Notes: generated by a model not told the origin, from the letters alone. Counted from the first letter of the stretch, positions 35,521 through 45,458 are shown. The stretch is 64,000 bases of DNA from Actinomycetes bacterium (GCA_021846325.1 JAJZBX010000001.1:124001-188000), one strand, 5' to 3'. A program made the numbers and translations.

Positions 35521-35565
35521 ACCGCGAGGGATCCACCCGCAACATCTCTCAGCGACGCAGTCCGC

Positions 35566-35571
35566 TACACT
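35566..35571 (+). promoter_or_regulatory. Probable -10 element of tRNA-Gly
   Basis: TACACT lies 10 bp upstream of the first base of the tRNA, the expected position for a sigma-70-type -10 box with transcription starting at or just before the tRNA. No clear -35 hexamer was seen. Confidence 0.4.
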
Positions 35572-35580
35572 GGGAGTGAC

Positions 35581-35656
35581 GCGGACGTAGCTCAGTTGGT
35601 AGAGCGCGACCTTGCCAAGGTCGAGGTCGCCGGTTCGAGCCCGGTCGTCCGCTCCA
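35581..35656 (+). tRNA. tRNA-Gly (anticodon GCC)
   Basis: Clear cloverleaf: acceptor GCGGACG/CGTCCGC, D-arm AGCTCAGTTGGTAGAGC, anticodon stem CGACC/GGTCG with loop TTGCCAA (anticodon GCC), T-arm GCCGGTTCGAGCCCGGT, and encoded CCA at 35654-35656. Confidence 0.96.
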
Positions 35657-35809
35657 GGGGGTGATTGGTCGGGCCCGCGGCTGCTGATCAGGTTTCGTGG
35701 CTCTTCTGGTACTAGCGGGGTGAGTTGTTCACGGTGGCGTCATGCAACCGGCGCCGAGTGCGTCGCCCTGCGACTCACTCGAGCGACCAGCGGGGTTGGC
35801 ACGGGTCAC

Positions 35810-36175
35810 CTACTCCTCGCCAGCGAAGCGCTCCCACGCTGACTGACGGGTCATTCCCAGAGACGCTCCGATAGCTGCCCACGTCGCGCCCAGTTCTCTC
35901 GCGCGTTTTACGAATCGGGTGAGGTTACTCTCGGCCTGTGCACCAGCGGCGGCCATCCGAGGGAGGCTGGAAAGCACCCCTTCAAGGTCAAGGCTCTCTT
36001 CCCACGAAGTCAGACCTGATGGCAACGAGGGCGGGTTGCTGATGATTTGACGGGAGAGATCCAAGCACTCGTTACAGATATAGACGCCCGGGCCAGCGAC
36101 CAGCTTGGCAACTTCGTTGCTCGGTTTTAGACAGAATGAGCAGTGTGTCGTTGCTGTGTCCTCAGTTATAGCCAT
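35810..36175 (-). CDS. ClpX-type C4 zinc-finger protein with C-terminal HTH-like segment
   Basis: A 121-residue protein. Residues about 8-45 form the ClpX N-terminal zinc-binding domain: [29 protein letters not shown]. No AAA+ domain follows. The C-terminal 40 residues, [30 protein letters not shown], look like a helix-turn-helix of the type that reads AIG.ALGMTRQAA.. . ATG 36175 follows AAGGAGATGCGC, a strong ribosome site; the track's start at 36214 is less likely. Similar small proteins occur in actinobacteria; role unknown, perhaps a DNA-binding regulator that borrows the ClpX dimerisation finger. Confidence 0.82.
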   Translation of the reverse strand: MAITEDTATTHCSFCLKPSNEVAKLVAGPGVYICNECLDLSRQIISNPPSLPSGLTSWEESLDLEGVLSSLPRMAAAGAQAESNLTRFVKRARELGATWAAIGASLGMTRQSAWERFAGEE

Positions 36176-36842
36176 GCGCATCTCCTTAGGATTTTGAGTC
36201 AGTGTCAGGACCATCCTTACTCAGTCAGGTGTAGCCTGACAAGGCAAGAGTTGGACTTCGACAAGCAAAGATGCCTTCAATCGGAGGACATTTACCTGAC
36301 ACCCCGCTATTACCGGAAGAGCCGGTTTCGTGGTGGGTAACGCGTGGTCGATGGCACGGTCACGCGTGCGCCAATGTTGCCTTCTCGAGGTCACGAGCGG
36401 GCCGGTCAGTTCTCCGATCGACGCGGGCGCACTGGCCAGCAGGCGACCGAGGTGTTCGCGCGAAGGCCCACCGCGCACGCCATCGAACTAGGCCAGAGCA
36501 GTCAAGACGGCCGACGTTGGCGTCACCTCCGCGGATCTGGCCATGACGTGACGACGTCGAAGTGGCATTGACGTGATGGCGATGAACCCAGTCGGCGCCG
36601 CGGTACATGGGCAAGGTCCCTAGCCGCTACCGGCGCCCAGAAAACGGGCGGGTCGACAACCGCCTCGATGGAACGTGAACGGATGTTACGGCATAGCGAC
36701 TCGTGAACCGCCGACCGAGCAGCTTGCGATGGCCGTTGATGATCGGCGGGGTTATCGCATTGGTCTGAACCTCGATTGCCGGAACATCGCCCACTCGGCA
36801 GCGACGTCCCGGTCTGGCACACTTGATCCGGATCGGAGTTAC
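36176..36842. other. Intergenic stretch, no supported gene
   Basis: About 670 bp with short overlapping ORFs on both strands (the longest plus-strand one, 36271-36546, is Arg-rich and without a family pattern). It must hold the divergent promoters of the zinc-finger gene and the CoA transferase. No RNA gene recognised. Confidence 0.45.
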
Positions 36843-36845
36843 GTG

Positions 36846-38075
36846 ATGCAGACAGTTACTGAAGCGGACGTTGGTCGCCGGCTTTCAACTCTCGACGCTG
36901 AGGAACCGCGCGTCGTTGTGTCGGGGAATTTTGCGACGCCGTGGAGGTTGGTGGCGATCGCTAACTCCTCGTTGGCGACGTGGCGCGCTTTCGTTCTCAA
37001 TCCACAATTGGGCTGGCCCGAGCGAAGCGGACTAATCACCGAGACGCCGTTTGTTGGCGACGGGATACGGGGGGCGTCGGGCGTGGAGTTTTTCCCGATG
37101 CGCCTATCGCTGGTGCCGCGTCTCTTTGCGTCGTCACGTCCGCCCGACGTCGTCTTGCTACAGACGTCGCCGCCACAGCGCGGGCGAGTTTCTTTAGGTA
37201 TCGAGGTGAATATCTTGCCGGCGGCAATACACGAAGTGCGACGACGCGGCGGCGTCGTGGTGGTCCAGGTGAATCCGCAGATGCCCTACACGATGGGCGA
37301 TGGCGAAATCGACGCTGATCTGATTGATCTGGCGCTTGAGGTCGATGAACCGCTCCAGTCACCCCGTTCACGTTCGATCGACGATGGCGCGGCACAGATT
37401 GGGCGCCACATCGCGTCATTGGCGAGTGACGGCGCGACGCTGCAGATGGGGATCGGCCTCGTGCCCGATGCGGCCCTATCGTTCATGGGTCGGTTGCGCC
37501 ACCTTGGCGTGTGGTCGGAAATGATCAGTGACGGTGTCATGGCGTTAGATCGCGCCGGCGCGATCGACCCTGATCGGGTCGTTACGTCGACCTTCTTGTA
37601 CGGTTCGGCCGAGCTTTACCGCTGGGTCCATCGAAATCCGCGCGTGGTCATGCGTCGCACCGAGGTGGCGAACAATCCAGCGCGCATTGCCGAACAGCCA
37701 TCGATGGTGTCGATCAATACGGCGCTGGAGGTCGACCTCTACGCACAAGCCAACGCGAGCTACGTGCGCGGCACTATTTATTCGGGATTCGGTGGTCAAC
37801 CAGATTTCGTCAGTGGAGCCTTGCACTCGCGTAGTGGGCAAGCGGTGTTGGCGCTGCGGTCGTGGCACGAGAAGTCGGACGAATCAACGGTCGTTCCGTT
37901 ACTGAACGCCCCGGTCTGTTCCTTCCAGCACAGCGCGGTCGTCACTGAACAAGGAGTGGCGACGCTCTTCGGTCGCAGTCAAAGCGCCCAAGCGAGGGCA
38001 CTCATTGACTGCGCCGCGCATCCTCGGGCGCGCGACGGCCTCGAGCGCGCGGCGAAGGAGTTGGGAATTCTCTAG
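36846..38075 (+). CDS. Acetyl-CoA hydrolase / 4-hydroxybutyrate CoA-transferase family
   Basis: A 409-residue class I-type CoA transferase of the acetyl-CoA hydrolase/transferase family. GVEFFPMRLSLVPRLFASSRPPDVVLLQTSPPQRGRVSLGIEV, TLQMGIGLVPDAALSFM (oxyanion loop), LGVWSEMISDGVMALDRAGAID with VTSTFLYGSAELYRW, and the catalytic-Glu-like region VSINTALEVDLYAQANASYVRGT then GFGGQPDFVSGA are typical. It transfers CoA between small carboxylates. ATG 36846 or the adjacent GTG 36843; the track start 36675 adds a non-conserved tail. Followed by an esterase gene 44 bp away. Confidence 0.88.
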   Translation: MQTVTEADVGRRLSTLDAEEPRVVVSGNFATPWRLVAIANSSLATWRAFVLNPQLGWPERSGLITETPFVGDGIRGASGVEFFPMRLSLVPRLFASSRPPDVVLLQTSPPQRGRVSLGIEVNILPAAIHEVRRRGGVVVVQVNPQMPYTMGDGEIDADLIDLALEVDEPLQSPRSRSIDDGAAQIGRHIASLASDGATLQMGIGLVPDAALSFMGRLRHLGVWSEMISDGVMALDRAGAIDPDRVVTSTFLYGSAELYRWVHRNPRVVMRRTEVANNPARIAEQPSMVSINTALEVDLYAQANASYVRGTIYSGFGGQPDFVSGALHSRSGQAVLALRSWHEKSDESTVVPLLNAPVCSFQHSAVVTEQGVATLFGRSQSAQARALIDCAAHPRARDGLERAAKELGIL

Positions 38076-38119
38076 CGATATGGCGCCATCGTTGCCTAGG
38101 CTGCACGCGAGGAGGACCA

Positions 38120-39049
38120 ATGAATCACCCGGCGTTGCAGGCGTACCTTGATGGATTACGCGCTCGACCGGCGCCGCATCCGTCGACGGTGACGATCGCC
38201 GCTCGCCGTGGCGCGTACCGCGCGACCGCCGCCGCGCTCTGGCCCGACGTCGTATCGATCGGGTCGGTCGCGGACTGCGTCATCGATCTAGGCGGTCGCA
38301 GCATCGGGGCACGCTTGTACGTGCCCAGCGTCGACGAAGCCAGGGGACTGGTGACCTACTTCCACGGTGGTTCGTTCGTGGTTGGTGATTTGGAGACGCA
38401 CGACGGGGTGTGTCGACGGGTGGCCGAAGATACGGCGATGCGGGTTCTGGCCGTCGACTATCGACTGGCTCCCGAGCACCCCTTTCCGGACGGCGTCGAC
38501 GATGCGGTCGATGTCTTGCGTTACGTGGCGACGCACCGCGAACGCTTCGCCGACGCCGACGCCGCCCTGTTCGTCATGGGCGATTCGGCGGGGGCCACGC
38601 TCGCCACCGTTGCCTCTGCCCTCACGCGCCATGACAACTTGGGCATCGTCGCCCAAATCCTGCTCTACCCGACCCTCGGTCCCGAGATGGTCACTGATTC
38701 GGCGCACGCGTACGGATCGGGTTACGGACTCGAATTGGATCACTTGCGCTTTGACTACCGCCAGTACCTCGGCACCGCGGACCACACCGACCCCCGGGTC
38801 TCACCACTGATGAACGCAGACCTGTCCGGTTCACCATCGGCGATCATCGTCGTCGCCACCCTGGATCCCTTGCGTGACGAGGGTGTCGCGTACGCTGGGC
38901 TGCTTGAGCACTACGGCGTCCACGTCGAGCTGTTGGAAGCCGAAGGGATGATTCACGGTTTCATTCGCCTGGGCGGCATCGTGCCCGAGGCGCTGGAGAT
39001 TCTCGACGACATCGCCGCCCACCTCCATCGACTCGTCATCAGCGCGTGA
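38120..39049 (+). CDS. Alpha/beta hydrolase, hormone-sensitive-lipase (family IV) esterase
   Basis: A 309-residue esterase. The oxyanion HGGSFVVGDLETHDGVCRRVAEDTAMRVLAVDYRLAPEHPFP, nucleophile elbow GDSAGATLA, ATLDPLRDEG with the acid, and IHGFIRLGG with the His complete the HSL set. It hydrolyses small acyl esters. AGGAGGACCA precedes ATG 38120. Its stop overlaps the sulfatase start, so the two are coupled. Confidence 0.92.
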   Translation: MNHPALQAYLDGLRARPAPHPSTVTIAARRGAYRATAAALWPDVVSIGSVADCVIDLGGRSIGARLYVPSVDEARGLVTYFHGGSFVVGDLETHDGVCRRVAEDTAMRVLAVDYRLAPEHPFPDGVDDAVDVLRYVATHRERFADADAALFVMGDSAGATLATVASALTRHDNLGIVAQILLYPTLGPEMVTDSAHAYGSGYGLELDHLRFDYRQYLGTADHTDPRVSPLMNADLSGSPSAIIVVATLDPLRDEGVAYAGLLEHYGVHVELLEAEGMIHGFIRLGGIVPEALEILDDIAAHLHRLVISA

Positions 39050-40491
39050 ACGTTCTGTTCATAACGCTGGACCAGTTTCGAGGCGATACGTACGGCGCGG
39101 CAGGTCATCCGCTGGTCAAGACCCCCACGCTTGACCGGATCGCTCGTGAGGGTGTTCGACTCGGCCGACACTATTCGCAGGCGGCCCCGTGCGCGCCGGG
39201 TCGGGCGGCGCTATACACCGGGACCTACCAGATGAACAATCGCGTCGTGGCTAACGGAACGCCACTGGATAGGCGGTTCCAGAGCTTTGCGACGGTGGCG
39301 CGCCACGCGGGCTACGACCCGACGCTCTTTGGTTACACGGATCAGGGCCTTGACCCCTTCGCCGCGGCGGGATCGGACGATCCGCGGCTCGACTACTACG
39401 ACGGGGTACTCCCGGGACTTTCGGTCGGCCTGTACCTACCCGAGAGCCAGGCGGGCTGGGTGCAGCATCTGCGCGCGAAGGGATACGACGTACCGAGCGG
39501 TTGGGCCGCGGCGTTGCGCGGTGAGCCCGACCGCCCCGCGCAGGACTCACTGAGCGGATTCCTCACGACTCGGTTTCTCGACTGGCTCGGACACCAAGAA
39601 TCGGGATGGTTCGCGCACCTCAGTTATCTGCGGCCCCACCCTCCCTACGGTGCGGCAGGACACTTCTCGTCGATGTACGATCCCGACGACGTCGACGTGC
39701 CAATTGCGCCGTCCACGCAAGATCGTCACCCGATCCACGACATTGCCCTCACACTTCGCGCCAGTGCGGCACCCGCGGACGAACGCGGCATGCGTCACTT
39801 GCGAGCGCAGTACTACGGCATGATCAGTGAAGTCGATGCACAAGTTGGGCGGGTGGTCCGGGCCATAGAGGAGCGCCGCGAGTGGGCGGACACGCTCGTC
39901 ATCGTGACGGCTGATCACGGCGAACAACTCGGCGACCACGGGCTGATCGAGAAGCTCGGGTTCTTTCCCCAGAGCTACCACATCATCGGTCTTTGGCGAG
40001 ACCCGCGGCGCTCCTCACCGGGGCGCGTCGTGTCGCAGTACACCGAAAACGTGGACATTCTGGTGACCTTGGCGGATGCGCTGGGGGTTCCAGCGCCGAT
40101 CCAGTGCGACGGCCGATCCTTGGTTCCCTTGCTGGAGGGTGCGACGACCGAGTGGCGCACGGCGGCCCATTACGAGTGGGACTACCGCTCGTTCTCCATC
40201 GGTCGCGGTGGACCGGGCTGGCCGATCGACCGAACGCTCAGTCGTCAAAATCTGGCCGTGTCGGTGGGCGAGGACACTTCTTACGTCCAATTTGGCGACG
40301 GCAGCTTCCGGTGCTACGACCTCCAAGCCGATCCAACGTGGCGTACGCCGTGTCTCGATACGAATCGGATCCTAATGGCCGCCCAGGAGCAGCTCCAATG
40401 GCGCCAGGAGCATCTGGGACGCGACGTGACCGACATGGTGCTCGGGCGTGAGCGGCGGGGCCGATGGCCGCAGGTGGCCACCGTCGGTTGA
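39046..40491 (+). CDS. Sulfatase-family hydrolase (formylglycine-type)
   Basis: A 481-residue alkaline-phosphatase-superfamily enzyme. Metal-binding NVLFITLDQFRGDTYG opens the protein; CAPGRAALYTG (Cys49, CxPxR) is the site converted to formylglycine by an FGE. VIVTADHGEQLGDHGLIEKLG supplies the second metal site. No signal peptide, so probably cytoplasmic, more like phosphonate-monoester hydrolase or choline-sulfatase relatives than secreted arylsulfatases. Substrate unknown. Overlaps the esterase gene (GTG within its TGA). Confidence 0.88.
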   Translation: MNVLFITLDQFRGDTYGAAGHPLVKTPTLDRIAREGVRLGRHYSQAAPCAPGRAALYTGTYQMNNRVVANGTPLDRRFQSFATVARHAGYDPTLFGYTDQGLDPFAAAGSDDPRLDYYDGVLPGLSVGLYLPESQAGWVQHLRAKGYDVPSGWAAALRGEPDRPAQDSLSGFLTTRFLDWLGHQESGWFAHLSYLRPHPPYGAAGHFSSMYDPDDVDVPIAPSTQDRHPIHDIALTLRASAAPADERGMRHLRAQYYGMISEVDAQVGRVVRAIEERREWADTLVIVTADHGEQLGDHGLIEKLGFFPQSYHIIGLWRDPRRSSPGRVVSQYTENVDILVTLADALGVPAPIQCDGRSLVPLLEGATTEWRTAAHYEWDYRSFSIGRGGPGWPIDRTLSRQNLAVSVGEDTSYVQFGDGSFRCYDLQADPTWRTPCLDTNRILMAAQEQLQWRQEHLGRDVTDMVLGRERRGRWPQVATVG

Positions 40492-40681
40492 TGAACCACT
40501 GGGGTCACGTGATGACCAGCGCACCAAGATAAAACCCAGTGTCATCAGGAGTCGATAGAGCATTGCGGACGCGTCGGTTGATGAAGTCGTGAAAAACATC
40601 GGCGGTGCGACGCAAATGGGCTGAGTCATCTGGTATCAATGACGGTTGCGTCATAGTGACGTCAACAGCGAGGGAGTAGTC

Positions 40682-41566
40682 ATGCAGCGGATTTCACGCG
40701 TGCGTCAAGCACTGGTCACGGCGGGCGTAGCGACGCTCGTCCTAGCCTCGACCGCGGTCGCCGGCGCGTCCTCGACCACGGGGTCGTACAACGCCGCAGC
40801 GGCCAAGTTGGTGCCGTCGGCCTATAAGGGCAAGGTTCTCCAGGTAGCGACGGACGCGACCTACGCGCCCGACGAGTACATGAATGGAACCAAGATGGTC
40901 GGCTTCGACATCGATTTGATCAACGCGATCGCTAAGACCTTAGGCATCAGGATCAACGAAAACAACGTGACCTTTGACAACATCATCGCCGGAATCAAGG
41001 CGGGACACTACGTCATTGGTAATTCGTCGTTCACTGACAACAAGGCGCGCGAAGGACAAGTCAACTTCGTCGACTATTTCCAGGCCGGTGAGGGCGTCTA
41101 TGCCAAGTCGAGTGCGAAGTTGAGCTTCAATGGATTGAAGAGCTTCTGTGGTCACAGCGTCGCGGTGGAAACCGCTACCGTCGAGGAGACCGACGCGAAC
41201 AACACCGCCAAGACGTGCCCCGCGGGCAAGAAGTTGAGTGTCTTGTCCTTCTCCACCCAGACCGAGGCCAACGTGGCCGTCTCGTCGGGACACGCGCAGT
41301 TCGGTTTCGTTGACAGCCAGATTGCCGGTTACATCGTCGCAACGTCGAATGGCGCGTTCAAACTCGTTGGACGAGCCGTGAACGTTGCGCCCTACGGCTT
41401 CGCTACGCCCAAGACGCCGGCCGGGCTCGCACTCGCCAAGGCCATCCAGGCCGCGGTGAAGGTACTGGTGGCCAACGGGACGTACCGCGCCATTCTCAAT
41501 CACTACGGTGTGCAGGCCGGAGCGGTGCCGTTGAGTCGGATTCAGCTCAACGGAGCGGGGGCTTAA
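40682..41566 (+). CDS. Polar amino-acid ABC transporter, substrate-binding protein
   Basis: A 294-residue periplasmic-type binding protein. The signal peptide MQRISRVRQALVTAGVATLVLASTAVAGASS has a typical n-h-c layout; no lipobox Cys is seen, so anchoring is unclear. Mature domain: LQVATDATYAPDEYMNGTKMVGFDIDLINAIAKTLG and FDNIIAGIKAGHYVIGNSSFTDNKAREGQVNFVDYF, then AFKLVGRAVNVAPYGFATPK. GAGGGAGTAGTC provides a ribosome site before ATG 40682. Likely glutamine/glutamate-type. Followed by the permease after 39 bp. Confidence 0.9.
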   Translation: MQRISRVRQALVTAGVATLVLASTAVAGASSTTGSYNAAAAKLVPSAYKGKVLQVATDATYAPDEYMNGTKMVGFDIDLINAIAKTLGIRINENNVTFDNIIAGIKAGHYVIGNSSFTDNKAREGQVNFVDYFQAGEGVYAKSSAKLSFNGLKSFCGHSVAVETATVEETDANNTAKTCPAGKKLSVLSFSTQTEANVAVSSGHAQFGFVDSQIAGYIVATSNGAFKLVGRAVNVAPYGFATPKTPAGLALAKAIQAAVKVLVANGTYRAILNHYGVQAGAVPLSRIQLNGAGA

Positions 41567-41605
41567 CGCTTCGACGATTTTCGAGGTTGTAGTAGAAACG
41601 TAGCC

Positions 41606-42619
41606 ATGAGTTCGGACGGGGGCGACGAAGTTAAGGTCGTCCCCGTCCGCCACGTCGGACGTTGGTTTGGCGGGGCCGTCATCATCGTTCTCATCGGGAT
41701 GCTCGGGCACACGATCATCTCAAAAATCCCAACGGGACAGCGCTCGTGCGAGACGGTGGGCGGTGTACGGGCGTGTCACCCGCAGATCAACTGGCGTTTC
41801 AGCTGGAACATCGTCTTTCACTACTTCACGTCATCGGAGATACTGCACGGCCTCGTCAAGACCATGGAACTCACGGTGCTGGCCATGGCCATCGGCATCG
41901 TGCTCGGCGTGTTGATCGCCGTCATGCGCCTCTCACCGAGCCGACTGCTGTCGTCTCCGGCTTGGAGTTATACGTGGTTTTTTCGCGGCACGCCGGTGTT
42001 CGTGCAACTCTTGTTCTGGTTCAACATCTCTGCCATCTATCCGACGCTCACTATTGGGCTTCCGTTCTTGCCCGTCACGTTCTTGCACCTCGACATGGTG
42101 ACCCTGCTGACGCCCTTCACCGCGGCGGCAGTCGCACTCGGGCTCAACGAAGCGGCGTACATGTCCGAAATTGCGCGATCGGGCCTCATTTCGGTTGATG
42201 AGGGTCAAGTCGAGGCGGCCAGTTCGCTCGGCATGACGCGCGGCCAATCACTGCGCCTCGTCGTCCTGCCGCAGGCGATGCGGATCATCGTTCCGCCGAC
42301 CGGCAATGAAGTCATCTCAATGCTGAAGACGACGTCACTCGCCAGCTCGATTGGTCTCACCGAATTGCTCGGCGCAGCCACGAACATCTACGCCGCCAAC
42401 TACGAGGTGATGCCGCTGTTGATTACCGCGAGCCTGTGGTACCTAATCGTGACCACCGTGTTGTCGATTGGTCAATTCTATCTGGAACGGTACTTCGGCC
42501 GAGGGGCGTTGCGAACACCCCCACCGACGCCGCTCGCCCGTTTGCGAAGTGATTTGCGGGGGATCGTGTCGAAGTTTCGAACGCCGCGGCCGTCGGTGTC
42601 CCGCGAGGCACTTCGATGA
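41606..42619 (+). CDS. Polar amino-acid ABC transporter, permease
   Basis: A 337-residue inner-membrane permease of the HisM/GlnP type: an N-terminal helix at about 20-37, an external loop with two Cys ([13 protein letters not shown]), then the permease core [46 protein letters not shown], and the coupling EAA loop [29 protein letters not shown]. The C-terminal tail carries a Pro/Arg-rich extension. One permease only, so it probably homodimerises. Overlaps the ATPase gene by ATGA. Confidence 0.92.
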   Translation: MSSDGGDEVKVVPVRHVGRWFGGAVIIVLIGMLGHTIISKIPTGQRSCETVGGVRACHPQINWRFSWNIVFHYFTSSEILHGLVKTMELTVLAMAIGIVLGVLIAVMRLSPSRLLSSPAWSYTWFFRGTPVFVQLLFWFNISAIYPTLTIGLPFLPVTFLHLDMVTLLTPFTAAAVALGLNEAAYMSEIARSGLISVDEGQVEAASSLGMTRGQSLRLVVLPQAMRIIVPPTGNEVISMLKTTSLASSIGLTELLGAATNIYAANYEVMPLLITASLWYLIVTTVLSIGQFYLERYFGRGALRTPPPTPLARLRSDLRGIVSKFRTPRPSVSREALR

Positions 42620-43380
42620 CGAGCGCGATGGTCGAAGCGCGCGGCGTGTGCAAGCACTACGCCGGCGTCGAGGTGTTGCGGGGCGTGAACTTGACGGTGA
42701 ACCGCAGTGAGGTGACGTGTCTGATCGGGCCGTCGGGTTCGGGCAAGAGCACCCTACTTCGTTGTATCAATCATCTGGAGAAACACGACGCGGGTGATCT
42801 GCGCGTGGATGGACAACTCGTGGGTTACGAGGCCCGCGATGGCAAACTGTACGAGCGCAGTGATAAGCAAATCTGCATCGAACGTTCCCAGATCGGGATG
42901 GTGTTTCAACGCTTCAATCTGTTTCAGCACCTGACGGTGCTCGAGAACGTGACCATCGGCCAAGTCAAGGTGAAGAAAGTGGCCGCCGACGCCGCGACCA
43001 AACGCGCGCGCGAACTTCTGGCGCGCGTCGGGCTCGACGCGAAAGAAGGTTTCTATCCGAGCCAACTCTCGGGTGGTCAGCAGCAGCGAGTAGCGATTGC
43101 TCGTGCCTTGGCAATGGACCCCAAGCTGATGCTGTTCGACGAGCCGACGTCGGCGCTGGACCCAGAACTCGTTGGGGAGGTGCTGGACGTGATGAAGGAC
43201 CTGGCCTCTAGTGGTATGACGATGATTGTCGTTACGCACGAGATGGGCTTTGCGCGCGAAGTTGCCGACACTGTGTATTTCCTGGACAGCGGCGTTATCG
43301 AAGAGTCAGGAGATCCTCGCCAGGTGTTGAGCTCACCGCGGTCGGAACGTCTGAAGAGCTTCCTGTCGAAAGTGTTGTAG
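42616..43380 (+). CDS. Polar amino-acid ABC transporter, ATP-binding protein
   Basis: A 254-residue GlnQ/HisP-type ATPase: [19 protein letters not shown]-loop [58 protein letters not shown] and the His switch [12 protein letters not shown]. Last of the three importer genes; its TAG overlaps the GTG of the following CoA transferase. Confidence 0.95.
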   Translation: MTSAMVEARGVCKHYAGVEVLRGVNLTVNRSEVTCLIGPSGSGKSTLLRCINHLEKHDAGDLRVDGQLVGYEARDGKLYERSDKQICIERSQIGMVFQRFNLFQHLTVLENVTIGQVKVKKVAADAATKRARELLARVGLDAKEGFYPSQLSGGQQQRVAIARALAMDPKLMLFDEPTSALDPELVGEVLDVMKDLASSGMTMIVVTHEMGFAREVADTVYFLDSGVIEESGDPRQVLSSPRSERLKSFLSKVL

Positions 43381-44543
43381 TGCGCTGGGAAATCGACCCG
43401 ACGAACGCAGGTACCGGCCTGCCGCTCGAGGGCGTACGCGTGCTCGACTTCTCACGAGTCTTGGCCGGGCCGCTGTGCGCGATGATCGCCGGCGACCTCG
43501 GCGCGGACGTCGTCAAGGTGGAGAGTCCCGACGGGGATCCGGTACGCGCGCTCGCCCCGCCCAGGTTCGGCGACGACGCCACGTACTACCTGGCCGTCAA
43601 TCGGCACCGGCGCAACGTCGTGGCGGACCTTCGTATTCCCGGCCAGTTCGCGGCGGTGGCGAACCTGGTCGAACAGGCGGACGCCGTCGTAGAGAACTAC
43701 CTACCCAATCAGATTGCCTCGCTGGGTATCGATCGCTTGCGGCTGCTCAACCCAGACTGCGTCTGGGTCAGCGTTACGCCGGCGACGTCGGGTGGCCCGG
43801 TGGCTGGGCAGCCATCGTTCGATCTACTGGCTCAAGCTCGATCGGGCCTGATGGGAGTGACGGGACGAGCCGACGGCGAGCCCACCAAGGTTGGTTCGCC
43901 GCTCGCCGACGTCGTCACGGGCCTCTACGCAGCCGTAGGCCTGCTCACGGGCCTGTACGCGCGTGCCGCGGGTCGCTCGGCCCGCGGATTCGAGGCTCCA
44001 TTGCTCGAATCAACCATGAGCGCGTTAATCAATCAAGCGCAGGGCTATCTCTCGACCGGCGTCAATCCCGTTCGACTCGGCAACGATCATCCGAGCATCG
44101 CACCGTACGGACCGGTGACGACCGCCGACGGCTTCTTGCTCCTTGCGGTCGGCACCGACGCTCAGTACGAGAAGCTGATGGCCGCGCTGGGTGACGCGGC
44201 GTTGATGAGTCACGTCGAGTGGGCGACCAACGCCGTGCGCGTCGCCGATGGCGTGAGGCTGCGTGAAGCGCTCGACGCCGTCTTTCGAACGCGAACGACG
44301 GCGCAGTGGTTGGCGCACCTGGCCTCGTCGGGCGTCCCGCACGGACCAATCTTTGACGTCGCGTCAGCGTTCGCGCAGCCCCAAATCGAAGGTGGCGACT
44401 TCGTAGGTCTCATGGATGCACCGGCGGGCGTGACGCGGGCGATGCGAACGCCGCTGCTGATCGACGGGCGTCGTCCGGTGATCCGACGCGGTCCACGGTT
44501 ACTGGGCCAGGACACCACCGAGTTGCTGGGCACCGTCGACTGA
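43380..44543 (+). CDS. CaiB/BaiF-family CoA transferase
   Basis: A 387-residue class III CoA-transferase: LPLEGVRVLDFSRVLAGPLCAMIAGDLGADVVKVESPDGDPVR, YYLAVNRHRRNVVADL, VVENYLPNQIASLGIDRLRLLNPDCVWVSVTPATSGGPVAGQPSFDLLAQARSGLMGVTG (catalytic Asp region) and ARAAGRSARGFEAPLLESTMSAL. Transfers CoA among carboxylates; substrate unknown. GTG 43380 overlaps the stop of the amino-acid importer ATPase, suggesting that the imported compound or a derivative is processed as a CoA thioester; that link is inference. Confidence 0.88.
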   Translation: MRWEIDPTNAGTGLPLEGVRVLDFSRVLAGPLCAMIAGDLGADVVKVESPDGDPVRALAPPRFGDDATYYLAVNRHRRNVVADLRIPGQFAAVANLVEQADAVVENYLPNQIASLGIDRLRLLNPDCVWVSVTPATSGGPVAGQPSFDLLAQARSGLMGVTGRADGEPTKVGSPLADVVTGLYAAVGLLTGLYARAAGRSARGFEAPLLESTMSALINQAQGYLSTGVNPVRLGNDHPSIAPYGPVTTADGFLLLAVGTDAQYEKLMAALGDAALMSHVEWATNAVRVADGVRLREALDAVFRTRTTAQWLAHLASSGVPHGPIFDVASAFAQPQIEGGDFVGLMDAPAGVTRAMRTPLLIDGRRPVIRRGPRLLGQDTTELLGTVD

Positions 44544-44948
44544 AGCGTCACGGAACCCAACTGGTGCTCGGCGCCGCGGAGTCAGCGGCTCAACAACGAA
44601 CGCGATCCGACGCTCGTGCGCTGGCTCGGCTGCGTGGTGGGTGGGATGCACGGCCGAGCCGTTTCGTGACGTCGCTAGCGGCCGGCGTCAGCGCCGCTGC
44701 GATCACGAACGACTTGGCGCCCAGTCGTATGTCGGGGGCCACGTTGCGCAACGTCGCTTCGGGTTCGCGCGCCGAGGCCATCCGAAGGGTGAAACCTTGA
44801 CGTCGAACGTACGTGACCTGGTCGTTGACACGTGAGTTGTGACGACGGGCCCACTAAATGGAAATCGAATGAGTCGTCCAAAAGTACGGAACCGTGTGAA
44901 GTCAGTCGCCCGCCCCAGCAAAGCTGAAATCGTGAGTACATTGCAATC
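44544..44948. other. Intergenic stretch, no supported gene
   Basis: About 400 bp without a supportable gene. The Ala/Arg-rich ORFs on either strand (44564-44800, 44590-44781) have no family pattern. A lower-GC interval from 44850 leads into the kinase gene and may hold its promoter. Confidence 0.4.
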
Positions 44949-45458
44949 GTGAAACGTGTCGCAGTGGTTGGATCCGGGGGTGCGGGCAAGACCACATTTG
45001 CCCGAGAACTCGCGCGCCGCACGGGCCTACCCGTCGTGCATCTCGATCATCTTTACTGGAGACCCGGCTGGGCGGTGACCCCAGGCGACGAATGGAGAGA
45101 AGTCCAGGACGAACAATTAACGACCGACGAATGGATCGTTGACGGAAACTATTCGGGTACCTTCGATATCCGATTTCAACGGGCAGACACGATTATTGTC
45201 CTGGCTCCTTTGAAATGGAGGTGTCTTTCACGAGTCATCAAGCGCACGCTCACCAATCATGGGCGGTCGGTTCAGGCCCCGGAGTGTCCCGAGCGAATCG
45301 ATTTGAAGTTCTGGAAATGGGTATGGCGATACCAGAACGACAGCCGACCCATCTTGGACGTCGCCATTCGAGAACATGGTGCCGCTTCGAAAGTGGTCGA
45401 ATTGAGGACGTCGCGAGATGTGGCTCACTTTCTCGAGAATGTTTGTTCGGAGATTTAA
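44949..45458 (+). CDS. P-loop kinase, FlaR / topology-modulation-protein type
   Basis: A 169-residue small P-loop NTPase resembling adenylate-kinase-like FlaR proteins: VVGSGGAGKTTFARELARRTGLPVVHLDHLYWRPGW, DEWIVDGNYSGTFDIRFQRADTIIVL and LKFWKWVWRYQNDSRP. The Walker A and HLDxLYWxPGW pairing is diagnostic for the family; its substrate is unsettled. Flanked by about 400 and 300 bp of non-coding sequence and slightly lower in GC than neighbours, so it may have been acquired. Confidence 0.88.
   Translation: MKRVAVVGSGGAGKTTFARELARRTGLPVVHLDHLYWRPGWAVTPGDEWREVQDEQLTTDEWIVDGNYSGTFDIRFQRADTIIVLAPLKWRCLSRVIKRTLTNHGRSVQAPECPERIDLKFWKWVWRYQNDSRPILDVAIREHGAASKVVELRTSRDVAHFLENVCSEI

Noticed and set aside
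35810-36175. Truncated clpX pseudogene
   Set aside because: The C-terminus is not decayed ClpX but a distinct intact helical domain, and the gene has a strong ribosome site, so it is treated as a real small protein.
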